Shown here piece by piece: positions 17,956 through 26,211 of a stretch of DNA of 64,000 nucleotides. The notes beneath the pieces are model-generated. The model did no database searches and was not told where the DNA came from. It was given only the letters and a program-made list of their open reading frames with translations. The DNA is from Alphaproteobacteria bacterium SO-S41 (GTDB lineage: Bacteria; Pseudomonadota; Alphaproteobacteria; Micropepsales; Micropepsaceae). Numbering within the stretch: the first letter of the stretch is position 1; the number at the start of each line of letters is the position of its first letter. The DNA lies in contig AP024629.1 in NCBI GenBank assembly GCA_019670725.1, forward strand, positions 4,379,180 to 4,443,179, given 5' to 3'. A program made the position numbers and the translations under genes.

Positions 17956-19307
17956 GCCGGTTGCTCTTTTTGGATGACGTTGGGTGCGTATGGCGCGTCG
18001 CCGATAGCGGAAGCGGATTCCTCGCCGATCGTCCGGGCCGCCATCCAATAGTGGAAGGCCGCCCAGACCATCGCGGCCGTGGGCAGGAGGAGCGCGTAGC
18101 GCAGGGCTTCCACGCCGAAGGACTTGGTCGCGGCGTCGCTGACCATGCCGGTGAGCAGGGGGCCGAGGCCAAGGCCGAGGATCATCTGGACGAAGAGCAG
18201 CGCCGAGGACGCGATCGACCGCATGCCGGGCGGGACAATCGTGCCGACCGAGGCGAAGAGCGGGCCCATGTAGAAGCAAACGCCGAAATGGGAGAGCGCC
18301 AGCGCCGCGAGACAGACATAGAGATCGTAGCTCATGATCGCGAGCACCGTCGCAGGCCCGGCGATCGAGAAGCCGATGACCGGCGTCCAGCCCCACCAGG
18401 CCAGGTTTCGTGCGCCCATGCGCCGGGCAAGCTCGCCGCCCGAGAAGGTTCCCATGAGGCCGGTGAAGAGCGTGATCAGTCCGAGCCAGGTGCCGATCTC
18501 GCCCGACTTCAATGCGAATGATCGCGACAGGAAGGACGGCAGCCAGATGGCGAGGCTGTAGACCACGAACGCCGAAAGCGTTCCGCCGATCACTAGATGC
18601 TTGAAGGCCCGGCTGGACGACAGGCGAGCAGCGGCATTGCGGACCGTGACCTGTACCTGCACGCCGGTGTTACCGTCGGAATGGCCGCGCTGAGGGTCGC
18701 GGACGGTCAACAGGATGAACGGCAGCAGCGCGAGGCCAAAGGCGCCAGCGGCGAAGAAGGCGACGCGCCAGCCCCAGAACTGATCGATCCACCCGCCCAC
18801 GAACAGCGCGAGAAAACCTCCAATGGCGCCGGCAGAGGTGAAGACGGCCATCGCGAAGGTACGATTGGTGCGCGCGAAGGAATCCGCGATCATGCCGTAG
18901 GACGGCGGTGAACCGCCCGCCTCGCCCACCGCGACGCCGACGCGCAGCGCCATCAGCGCCAAGAAACTGGTGGCGAAGCCTGAGGCGGCCGTCATCGCGC
19001 TCCAGGTGACGAGCGCGACCGAGATCAGTCGCGTCCGGTTTACCCGCTCCGCCAGCCAGCCGAGCGGCAGGCCGAGTGAGGCGTAGAACAGCGCGAAGGC
19101 GGCTCCCGTGAGGAAGCCGATCTGCGAGTCCGAGATATGCAGCTCATTCTTGATGTTTGGCAGCAGGACCGAGATGAGCGTGCGGTCCATGGCGTTGCAG
19201 ACATTGATCGCCGTCAGGACGATCAACATCCACGTCGCCGAGCTGATCGAACTGCTTCGTCCGCTCGGCTGCATCTCAAGTGACCCCTCTGATTTCGCTT
19301 CCGCCAC
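17952..19307 (-). CDS. MFS transporter (spinster-like)
   Basis: Inner-membrane permease with 12 predicted spans, 451 residues. The N-domain motif GWLAERVNRTR after span 2 and GEAGGSPPSYGMIAD in spans 4-5 are typical of the Spinster-type/organic-anion group within MFS. It probably brings the substrate or a breakdown product across the inner membrane after TonB-dependent outer-membrane uptake. The start is GTG at 19307, 1 bp after the TonB receptor stop, with GGAA upstream; ATG at 19274 would still keep all spans. Confidence 0.87.
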   Translation of the reverse strand: MAEAKSEGSLEMQPSGRSSSISSATWMLIVLTAINVCNAMDRTLISVLLPNIKNELHISDSQIGFLTGAAFALFYASLGLPLGWLAERVNRTRLISVALVTWSAMTAASGFATSFLALMALRVGVAVGEAGGSPPSYGMIADSFARTNRTFAMAVFTSAGAIGGFLALFVGGWIDQFWGWRVAFFAAGAFGLALLPFILLTVRDPQRGHSDGNTGVQVQVTVRNAAARLSSSRAFKHLVIGGTLSAFVVYSLAIWLPSFLSRSFALKSGEIGTWLGLITLFTGLMGTFSGGELARRMGARNLAWWGWTPVIGFSIAGPATVLAIMSYDLYVCLAALALSHFGVCFYMGPLFASVGTIVPPGMRSIASSALLFVQMILGLGLGPLLTGMVSDAATKSFGVEALRYALLLPTAAMVWAAFHYWMAARTIGEESASAIGDAPYAPNVIQKEQPA

Positions 19308-19308
19308 C

Positions 19309-21456
19309 TTAGTTCCGATAGCGGAAGGTCAGCATGAACTCGGCGGGCGCGGCGATCCAGCGTACCGGAGTCTGCGAGGCGACCTTGAAGTAATCGACAT
19401 CGCCCACATTAGTCCCGGCGATAATGATTTCGGAATGGCCGTCGGGGAAGAGATAGGAGGCACTGATATCCGTCAGGCCGTAGGGCTCGGAGACACAGGA
19501 GGGATGATGGTTGAGGCACTCATACGTCTTGGAGATGTAGTTATAGCTGGCGCTCAACCTGAGCGATGAGCCTTCCTGGATGACGTTGTCGAACGTGTAG
19601 TCGGTATTGATCGAGTAGGTCAGCTTCGGCACGTGCTTGGGCGTCTTGTCGGCGAGCGTCGCCAAGGTGACGTTCAGGGGATCGATGTTGACATACTTCC
19701 CCTCCATCGAGGCGAGGTTGCCGGAGATGCTCCAGTTCTCTGTCGGCCGCAGGCGGAATTCCACCTCGACGCCCTCGACATCGGCATCCGCTGCGATGAG
19801 CAGCGTCGCGAGCTTGGCATCAAGGATGGCTGACGTCTGGTCCTTGTAGCTGGCCCAGAAGTAATCAACGTTTAGGGTAATCCTGTTGTCCCACCACTGA
19901 CTTTTAAAGCCGATTTCGGTGTTATCGACATGCTCCGGCGGCACGAAGATGCCAGCCGCACCGACGACTGAGGGCGTGAGCGAATTGAGAGCACCGCTTT
20001 TATAGCCCGTCGACATGCTGCCATAGATCATGAAGTTGTCGGTGAACTTGTACTCCGCGCCGACTCGCCAAGTCGTCGAATCCCAACCGGCCTCAGCACT
20101 CTTGGTAAAGTCGAGCGCAGTCGAGACGGTCCGCTGGGTTGCCTCCTTTTGGTCGTCGTCATAGCGCACGCCCGCAGACAGCGAGAGGCCTGCAAAGATG
20201 TGGGCCGTCACGTCGAGATAGGCCGCGAGCGTTCTCGCATCCTGATGGGTGGTGTAAGTGGGTCTTGTCGCCAGACCGGGCTGATTAACGACGGCGTCGC
20301 TGCTGCTGTCCAGGTAGAACAGGCCGCCGACAAACGTGACGCGATCGTCGAACAACGAACCTGTCGCCTGGAACTCCTGCGTGAAGGTTCGGTCGTTCAC
20401 GTCGCTGACCGTGCCACTATAGGCGACGTCCGCACGAGCGACGACATCGTTCGAGTACAACAGGCTGAAGCCGCGATAGGCGGTGACCGACTTCAACGTC
20501 ACATTGTCCCAGTCATATTTGAGCTGGAACGTGCCGCCGCCGGCATCGAGCTGATTCAGAAGCGGGTCTGTTGCGTTCGTCTCGGCGATATAGTCGCTGC
20601 CGAAGCGCGGCGTGATGGTCGTGCCAGTCAACACCTGCGCCGTCGCGATATTGGGCTCGTCGCGATCGTGCCGGCCGTCAAGGGCGGCATAGAGGTTCAG
20701 GTTCTCGTTGATCTGATAGTTGATCGAGAGCCGGGCGCCATAACCGTTTGTCCCATTGACGGTGACGTTGCGACGACGGTCCTCAATATAACCGTCATAC
20801 AGGCGGTAGCCCGCATCGAGACGGACCGCGGCCTTGCCCTCGATGATCGGTTCGCTAACACCCGCCGTTACCTCCGCCCGCCCATAGCTGCCGACGGTGA
20901 CGGCACCTTCAATGGCTTCTTTGTCGAGATCGGGACGTGTGGTGATGTACTTGACCGCGCCAACGGTCGCGCTACGGCCATAGAGCGTGCCTTGCGGGCC
21001 GCGCAGGACTTCGATTCGCGATATGCCGCCAACGTCCAAGACCGGCCCGACTTGATAGGGATAGAGTACGTCATCGACATAGAACGCGACGGGCGCCTCG
21101 ACGTTGAAGTTGCCGTTGTCGCGGCCAAGACCGCGGATGTAGACCGCGTAAGAGCCGGTCTGGTTCACGGTCTTGAAGATCTTTACCGTTGGCGCGGCGT
21201 TGCTAAGCGATTCAACGCTCGGCTGACCGCCCTTACCGATCTGGTCCGGCGTCAGCGTCGAAACCGACAGCGGAACGTCCTGCGCGCGTTCGGTCACCCG
21301 GCGCGCGGTCACGACGACCTCTTCGCTGCCGTCGCTTTGCTCCGTAGCAGGTTCGGCCGGTGTGGTCGTTCCCGACTGGGCGTAGGCCGGCGCAACCAGA
21401 ACCGCTGCAAAAGCGACGCTCTGGAGCAAATGCCATTTCAGATCCAAGGACTTCAT
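19309..21456 (-). CDS. TonB-dependent outer-membrane receptor
   Basis: A 715-residue outer-membrane receptor. Signal peptide: MKSLDLKWHLLQSVAFAAVL, ending near AYAQ. A TonB-box-like EEVVVTARR follows at about residues 45-53, then the plug (VAFYVDDVLYP, RIEVLRGPQGTLYGRSATVGAV) and a 22-strand barrel ending in an aromatic-containing strand (EFMLTFRYRN). ATG 21456 has GGGAGGG upstream. It resembles receptors that sphingomonads and relatives use for organic substrates rather than siderophores. GC content is visibly lower than in flanking housekeeping genes. Confidence 0.93.
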   Translation of the reverse strand: MKSLDLKWHLLQSVAFAAVLVAPAYAQSGTTTPAEPATEQSDGSEEVVVTARRVTERAQDVPLSVSTLTPDQIGKGGQPSVESLSNAAPTVKIFKTVNQTGSYAVYIRGLGRDNGNFNVEAPVAFYVDDVLYPYQVGPVLDVGGISRIEVLRGPQGTLYGRSATVGAVKYITTRPDLDKEAIEGAVTVGSYGRAEVTAGVSEPIIEGKAAVRLDAGYRLYDGYIEDRRRNVTVNGTNGYGARLSINYQINENLNLYAALDGRHDRDEPNIATAQVLTGTTITPRFGSDYIAETNATDPLLNQLDAGGGTFQLKYDWDNVTLKSVTAYRGFSLLYSNDVVARADVAYSGTVSDVNDRTFTQEFQATGSLFDDRVTFVGGLFYLDSSSDAVVNQPGLATRPTYTTHQDARTLAAYLDVTAHIFAGLSLSAGVRYDDDQKEATQRTVSTALDFTKSAEAGWDSTTWRVGAEYKFTDNFMIYGSMSTGYKSGALNSLTPSVVGAAGIFVPPEHVDNTEIGFKSQWWDNRITLNVDYFWASYKDQTSAILDAKLATLLIAADADVEGVEVEFRLRPTENWSISGNLASMEGKYVNIDPLNVTLATLADKTPKHVPKLTYSINTDYTFDNVIQEGSSLRLSASYNYISKTYECLNHHPSCVSEPYGLTDISASYLFPDGHSEIIIAGTNVGDVDYFKVASQTPVRWIAAPAEFMLTFRYRN

Positions 21457-21506
21457 ATTTCCCTCCCCGCGCATTTTTGGCGGTTATCTTGTTGTCAGTG
21501 GTAGTT

Positions 21507-22442
21507 TCAGGCGGCGCTGCCCCAGAGCAGATCAGCGGTTTCGAGCGCTGCCGCGTTGGCCCCACCCACTTCGGGCTGCAGCGCACGGAAGCGGTAGGTC
21601 CAGAAATGCAACAGGTTCTCGTTGGTGACCCCCATCCCGCCATTGAACTGGTGGAGATCGAAAACGAGTTGCTGGATGTGTTGCTGGGCGAATGACGCAG
21701 CCTGGTTCGCGTCGAAGGCGTCGCCGCTCCAGGCCGCCTTCATCACCAGGAAGTGCAGGCCACGGGCGATGCGGTGGGCGTGCGCAAGGCGATGTTGTAC
21801 CGCCTGGAACGAGGCGATCGTCGTGTTGAAGAGCTTGCGCTGCTTGGTGTAGTCGACAACGAAATCGACCGCGCTCTTCATCGCGCCGGCGCATTCGGCG
21901 GCCAGCGCAACACGCCACCACTGGTGAAGTTTGGCGACGGCATCCGGGCCGCCAATCACGCGGGCCGAAGCGAGATTGGGCAGGGTTTTGAAACGACCCA
22001 TCGGATAGGCATAGATGCTGTCGATCGTTTCCACATTGGCCTGGTCGACGGCAAAGACGAGAACCTTGTCGCCCGCATTGTAGATCACCGTCTTGGCGAC
22101 AGGCAGAAAGCGCTGCGCCTTGGAGAGGTCCCCGCTCGCCAGCACGATGGGGCGCGGCAGCGCCTCGTCCAGCAGGTGCGGCGCGACGAGAGCGGACGCG
22201 CTGACTTCGACGACGGATGGCGAGCGCGAGACCTCCTCGATCACCATCGCGGCCTCGACCGCGCCCATGCCGGGCGTGCGGATCGCGTCGAGAAAACCGT
22301 TGCTCACCAGCTTCGCGTCGAGAGACTGAGAGTAGTGATAGCGGCCGCGCCGATCTTCGGTGGGCGGTGCCAGGTGGTCTTCGACGATCGCCTCGAGACT
22401 GGCGAGCAGCGCTTTCTGGTCTTCGGTGAAGTCGAGATGCAT
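21507..22442 (-). CDS. Acyl-CoA dehydrogenase family protein, small subunit-like
   Basis: A 311-residue acyl-CoA dehydrogenase homologue, shorter than the usual ~380. The N-terminal helical domain (MHLDFTEDQKALLASLEAIV) and C-terminal helices (QFNGGMGVTNENLLHFWTYR) are present, while the middle beta domain is reduced and lacks standard FAD-loop motifs. Short partners of this kind form alpha2beta2 dehydrogenases with a full-length subunit in steroid and related catabolism. It starts 1 bp after the full-length subunit gene, strong support for such a complex. Confidence 0.85.
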   Translation of the reverse strand: MHLDFTEDQKALLASLEAIVEDHLAPPTEDRRGRYHYSQSLDAKLVSNGFLDAIRTPGMGAVEAAMVIEEVSRSPSVVEVSASALVAPHLLDEALPRPIVLASGDLSKAQRFLPVAKTVIYNAGDKVLVFAVDQANVETIDSIYAYPMGRFKTLPNLASARVIGGPDAVAKLHQWWRVALAAECAGAMKSAVDFVVDYTKQRKLFNTTIASFQAVQHRLAHAHRIARGLHFLVMKAAWSGDAFDANQAASFAQQHIQQLVFDLHQFNGGMGVTNENLLHFWTYRFRALQPEVGGANAAALETADLLWGSAA

Positions 22443-22443
22443 G

Positions 22444-23580
22444 TCAGTGCCCCCGTGGCAGGCCGAGCCCGCGCTGTGCAATGAGATCGAGCTGAAGTTC
22501 GTAGGTGCCCGCGGCGATCGTCGCGGCGATCTGGCTACGGTAGAAATTTTCGAGCATGGGGTCGCCGCCCGCGAGGCAATCGGGCGTGTACTCCATCAGG
22601 AAGCTCATGAGATCGAGGCAGGCTTCTGCGGCCGTCAGACGCTGCACATTGGGATCGACCGTGTCCTCGCCAGTGATCCGCTGGTGGACGACGAGATAGG
22701 TGAGCAGCCGGGCCGCTTCGCATTTGGCGACAATGCGGCCCGCGGCAGCACGGACGATCGGATCGCTGAAGCGGCCTTCCTTCTTCAACTGCGCGACCGC
22801 GGTATCCAGGGTCCGGCGCGCCCAGTGATAGCGCGGAAGGCCGACGCGTTCGTAGTTGAGCGCATGCCGGATGACATCCCAGCCCTTGCTCTCCTCACCG
22901 ACCAATGCGGATTCCGGCACTTCGACATCGTCGAAATAGACCTCGTTCAGGTGGCCTTCTTCGACAAGGCCGGGAAACGGCACGACCTTGATGCCGGGCG
23001 AGGTCATCGGCACTAAGAAGCAGGAGATCGATTTGCGCTCGGGGCCTGTCCGGGCGAGCAGGAAAATCCAATCGGCCCGTCGCGCGTAGGACGTCCAGAT
23101 CTTCATGCCGTTAATCTTGAAGCCGCTATTCGTGCGCTCGGCACGGGTCTTGAGCGCGGCCAGATCCGTACCGGCCTGCGGCTCCGAAAACCCTTGGGAC
23201 CAGGTGACGTTGCCCGAGGCGATCCGCGTCAGGTGCTCGTCCTTCTGCGCCTGCGTCCCGTAACGCATGAGCGCGGGGCCGATCCAGTTGACCCCCATGT
23301 ACTGGCCGCCGCGCGGTTCGTTCCAGCTCCACATCTCCTCGGCCAGGATGAACTGCTGCCAAGGGTTGCCATCGGCGCCCCCATATTCCTTCGGCCATTG
23401 GGGGACGAGCAGACCTTCTTCAGCGAGCGCAGGGCAGAAGATCTTCGAATAGAACAACTGCGCATCTGTGCCGATGCCGTGAGCGTAATTCGTCCACCAG
23501 TCCTTGGGCAGGGTCCGCTCGATGAACGAACTTACCCGCCGCCTATAGGCGTCCTGCTCATTGCTCCAGGCGAATTCCAT
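22444..23580 (-). CDS. Acyl-CoA dehydrogenase, full-length subunit A
   Basis: FAD enzyme that forms an alpha,beta double bond in an acyl-CoA, 378 residues. FAD/substrate motifs WSQGFSEPQAGTDLA and NGMKIWTSYARRADW are in the middle domain, and IAAGTYELQLDLIAQRGLG near the end. At the site of the MCAD catalytic glutamate (YEGT) this protein has AAGT, so the base must come from elsewhere or from its partner. First gene of the ten-gene operon, divergent from the LysR gene. About four-fifths identical by eye, without gaps, to the enzyme at 24966-26102. Confidence 0.92.
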   Translation of the reverse strand: MEFAWSNEQDAYRRRVSSFIERTLPKDWWTNYAHGIGTDAQLFYSKIFCPALAEEGLLVPQWPKEYGGADGNPWQQFILAEEMWSWNEPRGGQYMGVNWIGPALMRYGTQAQKDEHLTRIASGNVTWSQGFSEPQAGTDLAALKTRAERTNSGFKINGMKIWTSYARRADWIFLLARTGPERKSISCFLVPMTSPGIKVVPFPGLVEEGHLNEVYFDDVEVPESALVGEESKGWDVIRHALNYERVGLPRYHWARRTLDTAVAQLKKEGRFSDPIVRAAAGRIVAKCEAARLLTYLVVHQRITGEDTVDPNVQRLTAAEACLDLMSFLMEYTPDCLAGGDPMLENFYRSQIAATIAAGTYELQLDLIAQRGLGLPRGH

Positions 23581-23830
23581 AGACGTCCCTGCCGGCGTTG
23601 CCTGAGATCGGAAGTGACGCGACGTCTCGCGGCTCCGTTTTTGTGGACAGGGTTCCGGTACCGGGCTGATCGCTCGGCATTCGAACCCACGCACACATTT
23701 GCGAGCCCGCAGTCAGTTGGCGACTTTCGATCCCATATGTTTCCTCGACGGCGCTTGGGCTTATCTGCCCAATGCTTCTCGTCGCGGTGATTGACTATCG
23801 CGATGCCGCCTAGGCGTCGTGATCCATAAC

Positions 23831-23866
23831 GCAAATTTGCATATCCGTTTGGATATGGTAATTTGC
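23831..23866. promoter_or_regulatory. Nested dyad between LysR gene and catabolic operon
   Basis: An inner dyad CATATCC-GTTT-GGATATG (23840-23857) is enclosed by an outer dyad GCAAATT (23831-23837) and AATTTGC (23860-23866). It ends 5 bp before the LysR ATG. It is the likely operator for autoregulation and for the divergent operon. The core ATATC-N6-GATAT recurs at 24835. Confidence 0.6.
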
Positions 23867-23871
23867 TTGCC

Positions 23872-24798
23872 ATGCCGATCGACCCAAAGCTTCTTGCCCC
23901 GCTACTCGAAGCTGGCCGCACGCAGTCATTCACCAAGGCCGCTCACCAACTAGGCATCTCGCAGCCGCGCCTTTCGCTGCTTATCAAGAAGCTTGAAGAC
24001 CAGCTTGGCTTCGCGCTGTTCACCCGCGCGCATCGGTCCGTCGCCCTAACGCCTGAGGGGAAAGTCGTCTTCGACAAGGCGGCGGCGGTCTCGACGGCGT
24101 TACGAGAATTCGACGAGGCGGTCTGGCGGGTGCGCGGCGAGAAGCGATCGCGGCTGCGGCTCGGCTCGCCGCGCTATCAGGTCGATATTCCCGAGCGAAA
24201 CACGCTCATTCGGGAGCTGTCGGAACGGCGCCCCAATCTTCAGATCGAGATCAACGGGGCGAGAACGCCCAGCATCCTCAACCACCTGAGGGCCGGCACG
24301 CTCGACCTGGCACTCGTGACCGCGCCGTTTGAAACATCGGACCTTGTCGCCAAACCCTTCGCGCGTGCCCGCGCGGTCCTCGTCTTTCCGCAGAACGATC
24401 CCTTCGCCAAGCTCGACTCCATTCCAGTTGGAAAGGTGAAGGGCAAGTCGATCGCGATCTATCCGCGCACCATCGGCATGCAGTTCTTCGACGCCTGGTA
24501 TGCCTCGATCCGCGACGCCGGTGCCGTGCTGGTCGAAGCCCAGGAAGACCACGTCAGCGCGCTCATCCACTTTGCGGCGCATCGCCGGATCGCGACCGTG
24601 GTCCATCTGTGGTCGAACCAGGACTCGCTGCCGGTCAAGGCCGATATCGGCATGGCATTTCGCCCGATCGTAGGCGGCGATCTCGACCTCAAGGTCTACA
24701 TGGTCAAATTGAGGTCGAACCATTCGCCGATCGTCGACTGGGTCTGGAATCTCGCGGACCAGTTTTCGGACACAAGCGGGTTCGACGCGCCCCCTTAG
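23872..24798 (+). CDS. LysR-family transcriptional regulator of the catabolic locus
   Basis: A 308-residue LysR regulator. The winged helix-turn-helix is at residues ~5-62 (GRTQSFTKAAHQLGISQPRL, then KKLEDQLGFALFTR), followed by a periplasmic-binding-protein-like effector domain. ATG 23872 is chosen over a TTG at 23863. It diverges from the ten-gene operon and precedes the second dehydrogenase and Rieske genes, so it sits in the middle of the presumed regulon. The effector is probably the substrate or a CoA intermediate; this is inferred. Confidence 0.92.
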   Translation: MPIDPKLLAPLLEAGRTQSFTKAAHQLGISQPRLSLLIKKLEDQLGFALFTRAHRSVALTPEGKVVFDKAAAVSTALREFDEAVWRVRGEKRSRLRLGSPRYQVDIPERNTLIRELSERRPNLQIEINGARTPSILNHLRAGTLDLALVTAPFETSDLVAKPFARARAVLVFPQNDPFAKLDSIPVGKVKGKSIAIYPRTIGMQFFDAWYASIRDAGAVLVEAQEDHVSALIHFAAHRRIATVVHLWSNQDSLPVKADIGMAFRPIVGGDLDLKVYMVKLRSNHSPIVDWVWNLADQFSDTSGFDAPP

Positions 24799-24834
24799 CT
24801 GCGGTTCATCCGGCTCCTGATCGCAGATCCACGA

Positions 24835-24850
24835 ATATCTGAATCGATAT
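24835..24850. promoter_or_regulatory. Second ATATC-N6-GATAT dyad
   Basis: ATATC-TGAATC-GATAT has the same half-sites and spacing as the dyad in front of the LysR gene. It lies 116 bp before the second acyl-CoA dehydrogenase, in the only real gap between it and lysR. Probable second binding site of the same regulator. Confidence 0.5.
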
Positions 24851-24965
24851 GAGTGCAGGCGATTTGGATAACGATCTTTGCGATCGCCGTCATTAGACGG
24901 GCAGAGGCCCGGACTCGCTCGTCAAGAAGCGTTCACACCCAACGTCCGCGGCAGGGAGATGTCCG

Positions 24966-26102
24966 ATGGAGTTCGCGTGGACGGACGAACACCGAGCGTA
25001 TCGCGCGCGCGTCCGCGGTTTCATCGAGCGCGAACTGCCGGCCGATTGGTTCGAGAACTACGCCCACGGCGTCGGCACCAATGAGCAGATCGATTTCTCT
25101 CGCAGCTTTTGCAAGAAGCTGGCTGATGAGGGCCTGCTGGTGCCCCAGTGGCCCCGGCGGTTTGGGGGCGCAGACGGCGACCCCTGGCAGCAGTTCATCC
25201 TGTCGGAAGAGATGTGGAGCTGGAACGAGCCGCGCGGCCCCCAATATATGGGCGTCAACTGGATCGGCCCGGCGCTCATGCGGTTCGGCACGCCCGCACA
25301 GCAAGATGAGCATCTCAAGCGCATCTCGACCGGCACGGTCGTGTGGGCGCAGGGCTTTTCCGAACCGCAGGCCGGCACCGATCTCGCGGCGCTGAAGACC
25401 AAGGCCGAGCGCACCGCCGGCGGATACAAGATCAACGGGATGAAGATCTGGACGTCCTATGCGCGGCGCGCGGACTGGATCTTCCTGCTGGCGCGCACCG
25501 GCCAGGAGCGCAAATCCATTTCGTGCTTCCTGGTGCCGATGAATTCGCCGGGCGTCAAAGTCGTGCCCTTCCCCGGTCTCGTCGAGGAAGGCCATCTGAA
25601 CGAGGTCTATTTCGACGATGTGGAGGTGCCGGAATCGGCCTTGATCGGCGAGGAAGGCAAGGGCTGGAACGTCATCCGCTACGCGCTCAGCTATGAACGC
25701 GTCGGCGTGCCCCGCTATCACCGGGCCCGCATGGTCCTTGATGCAACGGTCGCGCAACTGAAGCGCGAAGGACGGTTCAGCGATTCGATCGTGCGCGCGT
25801 GGGCGGGGCGAATTGTCGCGAAATGCGAAGCGGCGCGGTTGCTGACTTATGTCGTCGTTCATCAGCGCATCACCGGCGAAGACACGGTCGATCCCAATGT
25901 ACAGCGCCTGACCGGCGCGGAAGCCTGCCTGGATCTGATGAACTTCCTGATCACCTACGTGCCGGACTGCCTGGCAGGCGGGGATCCGTATATCGCCAAT
26001 TTCTATCGCAGCCAGATTTCGGGGACGATCGCCGCCGGCACGTACGAGCTTCAACTCGATCTTGTCGCGCAGCGGGGGTTAGGCATGCCGCGCAGCGGCT
26101 AA
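24966..26102 (+). CDS. Acyl-CoA dehydrogenase, full-length subunit B
   Basis: A 378-residue acyl-CoA dehydrogenase collinear with the protein at 22444-23580, clearly a duplicate. It keeps WAQGFSEPQAGTDLA and NGMKIWTSYARRADW, and also has IAAGTYELQ in place of the YEGT glutamate motif. Differences are concentrated in the first 70 residues and around PDCLAGGDP near the C-terminus. It has no small-subunit gene beside it, so it may share the partner at 21507-22442, substitute for the other copy, or work alone on a different intermediate. A terminator follows. Confidence 0.92.
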   Translation: MEFAWTDEHRAYRARVRGFIERELPADWFENYAHGVGTNEQIDFSRSFCKKLADEGLLVPQWPRRFGGADGDPWQQFILSEEMWSWNEPRGPQYMGVNWIGPALMRFGTPAQQDEHLKRISTGTVVWAQGFSEPQAGTDLAALKTKAERTAGGYKINGMKIWTSYARRADWIFLLARTGQERKSISCFLVPMNSPGVKVVPFPGLVEEGHLNEVYFDDVEVPESALIGEEGKGWNVIRYALSYERVGVPRYHRARMVLDATVAQLKREGRFSDSIVRAWAGRIVAKCEAARLLTYVVVHQRITGEDTVDPNVQRLTGAEACLDLMNFLITYVPDCLAGGDPYIANFYRSQISGTIAAGTYELQLDLVAQRGLGMPRSG

Positions 26103-26150
26103 AGCACCCTCACCTGAAAATGGCCCCCATCGCATTCGTCCTCCCAAACT

Positions 26151-26176
26151 GACTCCACGCCGCTGGAGTCTTTTTT
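26151..26176 (+). terminator. Rho-independent terminator after acyl-CoA dehydrogenase B
   Basis: GACTCCA (26151-26157) pairs with TGGAGTC (26164-26170) around a CGCCGC loop and is followed directly by six T. It separates the dehydrogenase from the Rieske gene 35 bp later, which must then have read-through or its own promoter. Confidence 0.8.
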
Positions 26177-26211
26177 GTTGGGCGCGAAGCGTCAAAACAA
26201 ACGAGGTCCAC

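Noticed and set aside
20149..21504. 451-codon plus-strand frame opposite the TonB receptor
   Set aside because: No domain; it is antisense to a complete receptor gene.
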